Origin: Candidatus Sphingomonas phytovorans
Lineage (GTDB): Bacteria; Pseudomonadota; Alphaproteobacteria; Sphingomonadales; Sphingomonadaceae
DNA length: 64,000 bases
NCBI GenBank assembly: GCA_029202385.1
Contig: CP119314.1
Location: 2,792,501 to 2,856,500, forward strand
Reading direction: 5' to 3'
The position numbers and the translations under genes are program-made. Below are positions 24,537-33,863 of this stretch, piece after piece (within the stretch, counting starts at the first letter, position 1; each line of letters starts with the position of its first letter). The notes below the pieces were generated by a model. It did no database searches. It saw only the letters and a list, made by a program, of their open reading frames with translations, and was not told the origin of the DNA.

Positions 24537-25445
24537 TCAAGCCGCCTCTGTGATCGGAACGCTTCGAGCGAATTTTCCGGGCGAGCACCCAAGCCGTTTC
24601 CGGAACGCGGTGCTGAAGGCACTTGCGGATTCATAGCCGATCTCGTCGGCGATCCTGTCGAGCGTCTTTGCGCCCCGGATGAGGGAGTCCTTTGCCAGCG
24701 CCATGCGCCAGCGACCCAGATATTCGATCGGGCCGCACCCGAGCGCATCCCCGAAGCGAGCGGCAAACGCGGAGCGCGAAAGGCCGGCAATCCCGGCGAG
24801 TTCAGCGACCGTCCAGCCTGCCCGGACGTCCGCATGCATCGCGCGCAGAACGCGGGCGAGGAGCGGATCGCGCATCCCGCCGAGCAGTCCAGCCACGCCT
24901 GAATCCATGCCGCGCCACCGCAGCGCTTCCACGAGCAGGATTTCGAGCAGCCGCTGCAGGATCATGTCCTTGCCGGGATCGTCGCGCCCGCATTCTTCCA
25001 TGATGAGCCCGATCACCGTGCCGAGCCTGTCCGCGCGACCCTGCGACGCCGGGATGTGAATGACGCTCGGCAACAGCGCGAGCAGCAGGGCGGCATTGGC
25101 CTGCTCGATGCAGAACGTCCCACCGAGCGAGACGAAATCGGGCTCTCCTTCCTGATCGCCATGCCTGACGGGGACGTCCATCGGCTCCCGAAACGCGCCC
25201 TCGATTCCCGGATGGCTGCTCAGCGAAAACGGGGGTGTCGAGGGCAGAAGGAGGAAGTCCCCCTTCCCGAACCTGACCGGTTCCTTCCCGTCGAAGGCGA
25301 TCCAGCATTCCCCTTCAAGGATGATCGTGAAGCCGGGCGCATCATGAGCGGCGTATCGCACGCTCCACCGGCCCCGCCCGGTGATCGGCTTGGAGATCGC
25401 CGTGCCGGGGCGGAGAAGCGCAATGACGTCGCTAAGCGGGTCCAT
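24537..25445 (-). CDS. AraC family transcriptional regulator with N-terminal cupin
   Basis: A 302-residue activator. The N-terminal half is a cupin of the AraC cupin_6 type (WSVRYAAHDAPGFTIILEGECWIAFDG, then FGKGDFLLLPSTPPF). The C-terminal 100 residues hold two helix-turn-helix motifs: WTVAELAGIAGLSRSAFAARFGDALG with IEYLGRWRMALA, and LDRIADEIGYESASAFSTAFRKRLGCSPG. Regulators of this type often control an adjacent SDR or oxidoreductase gene, and here one lies 103 bases downstream. The A/T-rich gap between them is a likely promoter. The effector is unknown. Confidence 0.9.
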   Translation of the reverse strand: MDPLSDVIALLRPGTAISKPITGRGRWSVRYAAHDAPGFTIILEGECWIAFDGKEPVRFGKGDFLLLPSTPPFSLSSHPGIEGAFREPMDVPVRHGDQEGEPDFVSLGGTFCIEQANAALLLALLPSVIHIPASQGRADRLGTVIGLIMEECGRDDPGKDMILQRLLEILLVEALRWRGMDSGVAGLLGGMRDPLLARVLRAMHADVRAGWTVAELAGIAGLSRSAFAARFGDALGCGPIEYLGRWRMALAKDSLIRGAKTLDRIADEIGYESASAFSTAFRKRLGCSPGKFARSVPITEAA

Positions 25446-25595
25446 ATAGACGATCCATAATGAAATATCGCCAATAGCTTATAGAAAAGCTTGTCCACCA
25501 GTCCATGCGGGTTATGCTCGATCTTGATGCGGCGGTTCGAGCGGCCGCCCGGACCGCCATTCACCTCATTGGCACGACCCAAGCAAAGAGGAGGG

Positions 25596-25742
25596 TTCGC
25601 GCAGAGGGCGCAGAGAACACGGAGGTCCTTTCCGGACCAACCATCGTGCGCCGGCAAGCCGCCTGTCTGTGGACGTCTCCTCATCGCAAACCGCCCGTGC
25701 CGCTGGCCGGACCTTCTCAGCGTCCTCTGCGCCTCTGCGTGA
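25596..25742. repeat. Inverted-repeat element of the GCAGAGG type
   Basis: The left arm 25596-25628 (containing GCGCAGAGGGCGCAGAG) and right arm 25709-25742 (containing CTCTGCGCCTCTGCG) are imperfect reverse complements around about 80 bases. Non-coding elements with the CGCAGAGGCGCAGAG word recur in alphaproteobacterial genomes. Together with the rest of 25446-25784 there is no supported gene here; the region also carries the AraC promoter. Confidence 0.6.
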
Positions 25743-25784
25743 GCCATATCACCCCTCCGACAAGGTCCGTGCCCGGTTTCCCCG

Positions 25785-27218
25785 CTACGCCGGCACCGCC
25801 ACGAGGGAAGGAACGTCAAGCGCCTCGCGCAGGGCTGGCTGGCGGGAGCGGCTGACGGGCAGCGGCGCGCCCTCGCTCAGGTGCAGCCGCCAGCGATCGC
25901 CGTCGCGCTCCAGGCGCTGCACCTGGGCCAGGTTGGCGATCACCGACCGGTGGACGCGCAGGAAGCTTGCCGGCAACTCGGTCACCAGCCCGTCGAGACG
26001 CGCGGCGTGCAGCAGGCTGCGGCCGCCGACCAGCCGCAGCTCGACATAGTCGTCGGCCCCAACCACCGCGAGGATCTCGGCGACGGGCACCAGCTCGACG
26101 CCCCGCGCCGAGGCGACGGTCAGGCGGTCGGGGCGGCTGGCGGCGCGGGTCAGGGCAGCCTCCCGCCCGCGATCCTCGCGGCCGAGGCGCACGACCTCGA
26201 CCATCAGCAGCGGCAGCACCAGCCCGGCGGCGAGCAGGAAATAGGAGAGGTCGGCAAGCCATTCGGGGAACCCGAAAGCAAGCGCGAGGAACAGCGCCAG
26301 ATAGGCAAGGGTCGGCCGCGCGCCGGGGGCACGCCGATGCACGCCCGCCGCGGCCGGCACGGCGGCGAGCGCCACCCCCAGGATCAGCGCCCCGACCGTC
26401 TTCGTGTCGAAACCCGGAAGCAGCGCCGTGGCGCCGACCGCCCCCAGGGCCAGGCCGATCATCAGGCGGCGCTTCCCGGGCAGGAACCGGGTGGCGACAT
26501 AGCTTACCAGCAGGATCGCGAAGGCCGCCGCCAGCACCCAGATGATGCTCATCCGCCAAGCGTGCAGGGGATAGGAATAGTCCAACAGCGCCCGCAAGCT
26601 TTCCACGACGGCCTGCAGGGCCGCGACCCCGGCCAAGGCGGCGAGGATCAGGCTGGACCCGGTGCGGCGCATGGCGTGGATGACGGCGAAGCCGAACGCA
26701 GCAGCCAGCAGGGCGCCGGCCGCCACGAAGGTGACGGCCAGCGGCGCGATGCGTGGCGGAAAGGGATAGGGGCCGACGGCGATGGCGCTCATCGGGCGAG
26801 CGAAACGCAGGCCTCCATGGAAGGACGACAGGTGAAGCACCAGCATGTTCCCGCTGGGCCGCCAGGCTGCCTCGGGGATCGGAAAGATCGCCTGGTAGCG
26901 TCCCGGAACCTCGGCCTGCGCGGTGGCGCCGGGACGGCCATTGACGCCCAGGCGCCGGCCATTGAACCACGCCTCGGACGAGGCGACGCCGGCCACATAG
27001 AGGATACGCGGCAGGGTGTCGGCCGGGGCGCCGACGACAGACCGAATCCAGAGCTCACGGCCTTGAGGATCAACGACATCCCGGATCGGGCGACAGTCGC
27101 TCAGCACCGGGCCGGCCGGACCGACCGTGCCGTGACAGGCTTGCCATGACAGGTCCTGGGCTCGGGCCGCGGTCACGGGGATCATCAGGAAAACGGAGAG
27201 GAACAGGATTCGCCACAT
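25785..27218 (-). CDS. Membrane-bound LytTR-type transcriptional regulator
   Basis: A 477-residue protein. A signal peptide (MWRILFLSVFLMIPVTAARA) and an extracytoplasmic domain (about 25-175, including a Trp/Pro-rich EAAWRPSGNMLVLHLSSFHGG beta-sandwich) come first. About seven TM helices follow (180-370). The C-terminal LytTR DNA-binding domain (about 385-475) contains RGVELVPVAEILAVVGADDYVELRL, FLRVHRSVIANLAQVQRLERDG and PVSRSRQ. It resembles 7TMR-DISM sensors with a DNA-binding output instead of a kinase. Start 27218 has AGAGGGG upstream. It is divergent from an exported hydrolase, 112 bases away, and probably regulates it (inference). Confidence 0.85.
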   Translation of the reverse strand: MWRILFLSVFLMIPVTAARAQDLSWQACHGTVGPAGPVLSDCRPIRDVVDPQGRELWIRSVVGAPADTLPRILYVAGVASSEAWFNGRRLGVNGRPGATAQAEVPGRYQAIFPIPEAAWRPSGNMLVLHLSSFHGGLRFARPMSAIAVGPYPFPPRIAPLAVTFVAAGALLAAAFGFAVIHAMRRTGSSLILAALAGVAALQAVVESLRALLDYSYPLHAWRMSIIWVLAAAFAILLVSYVATRFLPGKRRLMIGLALGAVGATALLPGFDTKTVGALILGVALAAVPAAAGVHRRAPGARPTLAYLALFLALAFGFPEWLADLSYFLLAAGLVLPLLMVEVVRLGREDRGREAALTRAASRPDRLTVASARGVELVPVAEILAVVGADDYVELRLVGGRSLLHAARLDGLVTELPASFLRVHRSVIANLAQVQRLERDGDRWRLHLSEGAPLPVSRSRQPALREALDVPSLVAVPA

Positions 27219-27330
27219 GCGCGCCCCTCTAGGCCGCCGCTCACCGAGATGCACCGCCATTCGCCGATGACCGGACGACATTGACCGAAGCGGGGTGGCG
27301 GACGGCGGCGCAAACGGCTCAGCCGGGGGC

Positions 27331-28800
27331 ATGTCAAACATATCGCTCAACCGCCGCGCCGTGCTCGCTGCCGCCGCCCTCGCCCTCCCCGCCCTGGCGA
27401 TCGCCCGGGCCTCTGCCCAGGCGGCGCCCCAGCCGGCGCCTTCCCCGGACGCCGGCCCGTTCCGCTTCAAGGGCTGGCGCGGCGAGGAGACCGACGCGGA
27501 GCGCAGCTATTTCGAAGTTCCGGAGGACCGCCGCGATTCCCACTCGCGGAAGATCCGCCTTGGCTATGTCAGGTTCCCGTCGACGGCAGCCAGACCGGGC
27601 CCGCCGATCGTCTATCTGGCGGGAGGACCGGGCGGCGAAGCGACAGGCGCGGCGACCGGACCGCGCTTTCCGATCTTCATGGCCTTGCGCGCGGTGGCCG
27701 ACGTCATCGCGTTCGACCAGCGCGGCACCGGCCTGTCCAGCACCATCCCGGAGCGGCCGGCCTCGGCGCGCACGCCGCCCGTGTTCACCGAGGCAGGGCT
27801 GACGCCCTATTTCCGCTCGGAACTCCAGAGCGCCTGGGCCGACTGGACCAGGGCCGGCGTGGCCATGGCCGGCTACAACACCGAACAGAGCGCCGACGAC
27901 ATCGACGACCTGCGACGCCATCTGGGCGCGGAGGAGATCGACCTCTGGGGCACCAGCTACGGCTCTCACCTGGCGCTCAGCATCCTCAAGCGGCACGGCG
28001 GCAGGGTGAACCGCGTGGCGCTGTCCAGCCTCGAGGGGCAGGACCAGACGGTGAAGCGGCCGGCGCGGATCGACGCCTATCTGCGCCAGGTGGACGCCCT
28101 GCTCGATGCCGACCCCGCCGTCCGCGCGGCGATCCCCGATCTGCCGGCGCTGATGCGCCGCGTTCACACCAGGCTGGAAGCACAGCCGGCCCTGACGCCG
28201 GTCAAGCTGAACGGCGCGCCGACCGAGATCAGGATGGGCGGCTTCGGCGTCCAGATGCTGGCGGGCGGGCTGATCGCCAATCCCCGCACCCTGGCCATGC
28301 TACCGGCCCTGTACCTCGCGCTGGACGCCGGCCGGACCGCCGCGCTGGCCCCGTTCATCGGCGACGTGGCCGGGTTGCTGAGCCTGAGGGGCATGCCCGA
28401 GGCAATGGACCTGGCATCCGGAATCTCGCCGCGCCGGCTGGCGCAGGTGCGGCGCGAGGCGCGGACCGCCGTGCTGGGCGAGACGCTGAACTTCCCGATG
28501 CCGCAACTGCTCGGCGCCATCCCCGGTGTCGACCTGGGCGAAGGCTTCCGGGCGCCGTTCCGCATCGACCATCCCGCCCTGCTGATCGCCGGTTCGCTCG
28601 ACGGCCGCACGCCGCTGGCCGAACAGGACGAGGTGGCGGCCCAGTTCCGGCGCAAGTCCCGGGTGATCGTCGAGAACGCAGGCCACAATGTGTTCGAGGC
28701 CCATCCCGAGGTACAGCCGCTGCTGGTGCGGTTCTTCAGCGGCGAGGCCGTGGCCGACACCCGGCTGACCCTGCCGCCGCCGACCTTCAAGCTGGCGTGA
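27331..28800 (+). CDS. Exported alpha/beta hydrolase (S33/proline-iminopeptidase-like)
   Basis: A 489-residue alpha/beta hydrolase. The N-terminus RRAVLAAAALALPALA-ARASAQ is a twin-arginine-like export signal, so it is likely periplasmic. The oxyanion strand YLAGGPGGEATG, FDQRGTGLSS, the nucleophile elbow GTSYGS (Ser209) and the C-terminal catalytic Asp/His region (LIAGSLDGRTPL; ENAGHNVFEAHP) match peptidase family S33, including tripeptidyl and prolyl aminopeptidases. ATG 27331 follows a GGGGG motif. It is divergent from the LytTR regulator. The natural substrate is unknown: a peptide or ester. Confidence 0.87.
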   Translation: MSNISLNRRAVLAAAALALPALAIARASAQAAPQPAPSPDAGPFRFKGWRGEETDAERSYFEVPEDRRDSHSRKIRLGYVRFPSTAARPGPPIVYLAGGPGGEATGAATGPRFPIFMALRAVADVIAFDQRGTGLSSTIPERPASARTPPVFTEAGLTPYFRSELQSAWADWTRAGVAMAGYNTEQSADDIDDLRRHLGAEEIDLWGTSYGSHLALSILKRHGGRVNRVALSSLEGQDQTVKRPARIDAYLRQVDALLDADPAVRAAIPDLPALMRRVHTRLEAQPALTPVKLNGAPTEIRMGGFGVQMLAGGLIANPRTLAMLPALYLALDAGRTAALAPFIGDVAGLLSLRGMPEAMDLASGISPRRLAQVRREARTAVLGETLNFPMPQLLGAIPGVDLGEGFRAPFRIDHPALLIAGSLDGRTPLAEQDEVAAQFRRKSRVIVENAGHNVFEAHPEVQPLLVRFFSGEAVADTRLTLPPPTFKLA

Positions 28801-28807
28801 TCGCCCG

Positions 28808-28830
28808 CCCCTCTCCCGCCGGGAGAGGGG
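28808..28830. terminator. Hairpin between convergent hydrolase and GNAT genes
   Basis: CCCCTCTCC pairs with GGAGAGGGG around a CGCCG loop, 8 bases after the hydrolase stop and 9 bases past the GNAT stop. It may serve both directions. No T-run, so confidence is moderate. Confidence 0.55.
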
Positions 28831-28838
28831 CAAGAGGC

Positions 28839-29402
28839 TCATCCGTTCCGCACGAGCCCGACATCGCTGAACGGCCTGGGCTCCAGCGGCGGGATGGTCG
28901 CCGCGTTCAGTTCGCGCTGCCAGAAGCCGACATCGATCCAGCGGCCCTGCTTGTAGCCGACCTCGCGCAGCACGCCGGTGCGGCGGAAGCCGACCGATTC
29001 GTGCAGGCGGATCGAATGATCGTTGGGCAGCGCGATCGCGCCGATCGCATGCGTGAAGCCCTGCACGCGCAAGGTCGCGACCAGCGCCTCGTAGAGCTGG
29101 CGGCCATTGCCCTGGCCCTGGGTTCCGCTGGCGAGATAGACTGATGTCTCGACGATATATTTATACGCGGGCCGGTCGCGGAACTTGGTCGCATAGGCAT
29201 AGCCGAGCACCCCGCCCTCCTCGTCGCCATTGGTGACGACAAGCCAGGGATAGAGCCCGTCCGAGGCGTGCATGCGAGTCCGCATCGAGCGCGCGTCCGG
29301 CGGCTCGAGCTCGAACGATACGGTGCCCGTCTCGACATAAGGCGCATAGATTGCGGCGATGGCCGCTGCATCCTCAGGTCTGGCGGAACGGATTGCGATC
29401 AT
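28839..29402 (-). CDS. GNAT N-acetyltransferase (phosphinothricin-acetyltransferase-like)
   Basis: A 187-residue acetyl-CoA-dependent acetyltransferase. The opening IRSARPEDAAAIAAIYAPYVETGTVSFE, GYAYATKFRDRPAYKYIVETSVYL and the acetyl-CoA loop SGTQGQGNGRQLYEAL (about 105-120) place it in the Pat/Bar branch, which acetylates amino groups of small molecules such as methionine sulfone or phosphinothricin. It overlaps the sppA stop as ATGA and is therefore co-translated with sppA. No resistance role can be concluded. Confidence 0.88.
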   Translation of the reverse strand: MIAIRSARPEDAAAIAAIYAPYVETGTVSFELEPPDARSMRTRMHASDGLYPWLVVTNGDEEGGVLGYAYATKFRDRPAYKYIVETSVYLASGTQGQGNGRQLYEALVATLRVQGFTHAIGAIALPNDHSIRLHESVGFRRTGVLREVGYKQGRWIDVGFWQRELNAATIPPLEPRPFSDVGLVRNG

Positions 29403-31303
29403 TGAGTCACCTTTGCGAGTACGAAATCCATGAGCTTGATGTCTGAAGCCGACGCGGCCGGCCCGCCCAGGCCGTCACACTCAAGACAGCGCGCCTGGAT
29501 CGCGGCGCCGGTGCCGATTCGCTTCACGTCGCCCAGCGCGCGGGCGAAGACCGCCCTGCGCTCCGCCGCGATCCTGGTGAAGGCGTCGGCGCCCTCCCCG
29601 CTCGCGCTGTCGTCATCGTCACCCGGCCCGATCAGCTTCTGGACGAACCTGCCGAACCATGCCGGCTTCTTTTCGAGATATTCGGCATGGACAGCGTCGG
29701 GCTTCAGCCCGGCGCGTTTCGCCGCCTCGTCGATCGCGTCCTTCAGCCCGCCGAAACGATCGACCAGCCCGATCTGCCGCGCGGTGCCGCCGTCCCACAC
29801 CCGGCCCTGGCCGATCTCGTCGACCCGTGCCGGGCTGAGCTTGCGCGCCTCCGACACGCGGGTGATGAACTGGCGATAGCCATTCTCGATCCCCGCCTGG
29901 AAGATCGCATCGGTCTCCGCCGTGAAGCCGCCCATCACGTCGGGCTGGCCGGACAGCGGCGTCGTCTTCACCCCGTCGGTGGTGACGCCGATCTTCTTCA
30001 GCGTGTTCTCGAACGAGGGGATGATGCCGAAGATGCCGATCGACCCGGTGATGGTGCTCGGCTGGGCGAAGATCACGTCGCCCGCGGTCGACACCCAATA
30101 GCCGCCCGAGGCGGCAAGGCTGCCCATCGAGACGACGATCGGCAGCTTCTGCGCCTTCGCCTCCATGATCGCGCGGCGCATATCCTCGGACGCGAGCGCC
30201 GAGCCGCCGGGCGAATCGACCCGCACCACCAGCGCCTTCAGGCTTTTCTTCGCCAGCCCGTCGAGCAGCGCCTTGGCGACGGTATCCGCCCCGGCGCTGC
30301 CGCTGCCCGACTTGCCGTCGACGATGTCGCCGGCGATGGTCAGCACGCCGATCGCGTCGCCGCCGGTCGGCAGCGGGTTCGCCTCGACATAGGCGGCATA
30401 TTTGATCGTGTTGAAATTGCCCGGCGCCTTGCTGCTGTCGGACCCGGCAATCTCCGCCACGCGCTTGTTGAAGTCGAACCGGGTGCCGAGCTTGTCGACC
30501 AGCCCGGCCTGCAGATTGGCCTTGGCGATATCGCCCTTCACCGCGGCGATCACCTCGCCCGGCTTGCTCAGGAAATCGGCGACCTTTGCCTTGGGCCGCG
30601 CCTTGGCGATCGCTTCCTGCCACTGCCCGAACAGCACGCCGTACAGCTTGAGATTTTCTTCCTTCGCCTCGGGCGAGGCGTCGGTCCGGGTATAGGGCTC
30701 GACAAAGGATTTATACTTGCCGACGCGATAGACGTGGGCGTTGACGCCCAGCTTGTCGATCAGCCCCTTGTAGTAAAGCTGCGATCCGCCCGGCCCCATG
30801 AACAGGGTGCCGCCCATCGGGCTCATCCAGACTTCGCTGGCATTGGCGGCGAGGCGATAGCCGGAATCGGTATAGGCGGTGGCATAGGCCAGCACCGGCT
30901 TGCCGCCGTCGCGCACGCGGCGCACGGCATTGGCGACCTCATCGACTGCCGCGGGATAGCCGCCACCGAACGAGTCGAGATCGAGCACGACCGCCTTCAC
31001 CCGATCGTCGTCTTTTGCCTTGTCGAGCGCGCGGACCAGGTCGCGCAGGCGATACTGGCGCACTGGCGCGGCGCCGCCGAGCGTCGCGAACGCATCCGAT
31101 TCAACGGGCTGCTCGACGATCTGGCCGTCGAGCCGCAGCAGCAGCGCGCCATCGCGGATCGCGGTGGGCCCGGGCTTCGCTGACAGCGCGCCGAACAGCA
31201 GGCCGAAGAAGATGAGCATGGCGATCAGGACAAGTCCGTCCTTGATGCCGACCAGGATCTTCCAGGCGCCCCGAACCAGTTTCACTTCGCCGTTCCCCTG
31301 CAT
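29399..31303 (-). CDS. sppA: Signal peptide peptidase SppA, 67-kDa type
   Basis: A 634-residue membrane-anchored serine protease that degrades cleaved signal peptides. The N-terminal anchor is LVLIAMLIFFGLLFGAL (about 22-38). The catalytic lysine lies in the N-terminal repeat (YRVGKYKSFVEPYTR, about residue 200) and the nucleophile Ser in MGSLAASGGYW (about 400) in the C-terminal repeat. The length matches the duplicated E. coli-type protein. Start 31303 is chosen because upstream codons (from 31474) give an unlikely Cys/Arg-rich leader. The C-terminal 70 residues with two Cys (ARCLECDGLGG) are a lineage-specific tail. It is head-to-head with groES. Confidence 0.9.
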   Translation of the reverse strand: MQGNGEVKLVRGAWKILVGIKDGLVLIAMLIFFGLLFGALSAKPGPTAIRDGALLLRLDGQIVEQPVESDAFATLGGAAPVRQYRLRDLVRALDKAKDDDRVKAVVLDLDSFGGGYPAAVDEVANAVRRVRDGGKPVLAYATAYTDSGYRLAANASEVWMSPMGGTLFMGPGGSQLYYKGLIDKLGVNAHVYRVGKYKSFVEPYTRTDASPEAKEENLKLYGVLFGQWQEAIAKARPKAKVADFLSKPGEVIAAVKGDIAKANLQAGLVDKLGTRFDFNKRVAEIAGSDSSKAPGNFNTIKYAAYVEANPLPTGGDAIGVLTIAGDIVDGKSGSGSAGADTVAKALLDGLAKKSLKALVVRVDSPGGSALASEDMRRAIMEAKAQKLPIVVSMGSLAASGGYWVSTAGDVIFAQPSTITGSIGIFGIIPSFENTLKKIGVTTDGVKTTPLSGQPDVMGGFTAETDAIFQAGIENGYRQFITRVSEARKLSPARVDEIGQGRVWDGGTARQIGLVDRFGGLKDAIDEAAKRAGLKPDAVHAEYLEKKPAWFGRFVQKLIGPGDDDDSASGEGADAFTRIAAERRAVFARALGDVKRIGTGAAIQARCLECDGLGGPAASASDIKLMDFVLAKVTQ

Positions 31304-31431
31304 ATGCGGTTGCGCCTTCACCGCTAGAGCAAGCCCGTGCGGGAGTAAACTTCCCTGCCTGCCCGTAGCCCACCCGGGGCACGGCGGAACGACGCGGCGA
31401 CAACCGGTGGCTTTTTTCAGGCGGCGAACCG

Positions 31432-31460
31432 TTGACGCAGGGCAGGGGCGAGCACATATG
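31432..31460 (+). promoter_or_regulatory. Probable groESL promoter
   Basis: TTGACG at 31432-31437 and CATATG at 31455-31460 are separated by exactly 17 bases, a good housekeeping-type promoter. It ends just before the CIRCE operator, so bound HrcA would block transcription. Confidence 0.6.
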
Positions 31461-31467
31461 CACGTCG

Positions 31468-31494
31468 CTGGCACTCACCTTTGGCGAGTGCTAA
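31468..31494 (+). promoter_or_regulatory. CIRCE operator (HrcA binding site)
   Basis: CTGGCACTC, 9 bases, then GAGTGCTAA: the CIRCE consensus is TTAGCACTC-N9-GAGTGCTAA, and the right arm is perfect. Position about 40 bases before groES is the classical place for HrcA repression of chaperonin genes. hrcA itself is not in the window. Confidence 0.93.
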
Positions 31495-31531
31495 CAACCA
31501 ATCACGACCCCAAGAAAAGGGACTAGCGCAT

Positions 31532-31819
31532 ATGACCTTTCGTCCGTTGCACGACCGCGTCCTCGTCCGCCGCGTAGAGGCTGAAGAGAAGACCGCGGGC
31601 GGGATCATCATCCCCGAGACCGCCAAGGAAAAGCCGCAGGAAGGCGAAGTCGTCTCCGTCGGCACCGGCGCCCGCGCCGACGACGGCACGATCACCCCGC
31701 TGGACGTCAAGGCCGGCGACAAGATCCTGTTCGGCAAATGGTCCGGCACCGAGGTCAAGATCGACGGTGAAGACCTGCTGATCATGAAGGAATCCGATAT
31801 CCTTGGCATCGTCGGCTGA
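31532..31819 (+). CDS. groES: Co-chaperonin GroES
   Basis: A 95-residue chaperonin lid protein. [34 protein letters not shown] is the universal N-terminal half including the mobile loop (about 17-33). [35 protein letters not shown] is the C-terminal half. ATG 31532 has AAAAGGGA upstream; a longer reading from 31481 would overlap the CIRCE site. Transcribed with groEL, 58 bases downstream, under CIRCE. Confidence 0.97.
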   Translation: MTFRPLHDRVLVRRVEAEEKTAGGIIIPETAKEKPQEGEVVSVGTGARADDGTITPLDVKAGDKILFGKWSGTEVKIDGEDLLIMKESDILGIVG

Positions 31820-31862
31820 ACCCAGACTTCGATCTTCCAAGCTTCCTCAACTTCCAATCTGA

Positions 31863-33521
<1,659 letters not shown>

Positions 33522-33564
33522 TTTCGGACGGGAACAGCGCAGCTGGTCCCGACACGAAATCGGA

Positions 33565-33602
33565 ACGGACGGCGGGTCGGCGGCAAGCCGCCGAACCCGT
33601 CC
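33565..33602 (+). repeat. GC-rich inverted repeat after groEL
   Basis: CGGACGG...GGCGGC AA GCCGCC...CCGTCCG forms an imperfect hairpin. A second one, GCGGGC-TTT-GCCCGC, lies at 33612-33626. Both precede the true terminator and may protect the transcript's 3' end. Confidence 0.5.
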
Positions 33603-33665
33603 GACGAAAGCGCGGGCTTTGCCCGCGCCGATCCAGACCTCCCGGCCCACCGGCTGGAAAAAGAG

Positions 33666-33697
33666 AAGGGCCGGAGGGAAACCTCCGGCCCTTTTTC
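33666..33697 (+). terminator. Rho-independent terminator of groESL
   Basis: The stem GGGCCGGAGG/CCTCCGGCCC closes on a GAAA tetraloop and is extended by A-A/T-T pairs. It is followed by TTTTT at 33692-33696. A textbook intrinsic terminator. Confidence 0.92.
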
Positions 33698-33704
33698 TAT
33701 TTCT

Positions 33705-33856
33705 CCCTCGCCCTGCGGAGGAGGGGGACCCTTCGCCTCTTCCGGCGAAAGGTGGAGGGGGTTTGAGCACTGGGCTGATACTCCAAGTCCCAAGCCCCCT
33801 CCACCACCCGCTGAAGAAGCGGGCGGTCCCCCTCCCCCGGTTCCCGGGGGAGGAAT
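33705..33856. repeat. Inverted-repeat element upstream of the DUF6311 pair
   Basis: Two imperfect arms of about 60 bases mirror each other: the left has GGAGGAGGGGGACC...GGTGGAGGGGGTTTG, the right CAAGCCCCCTCCACC...GGTCCCCCTCCCCC. About 30 bases lie between them. It looks like a miniature dispersed element of sphingomonad type. Its GGGGGAGG edge also supplies the apparent ribosome binding site of the next gene. Confidence 0.6.
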
Positions 33857-33863
33857 AAGGCGC

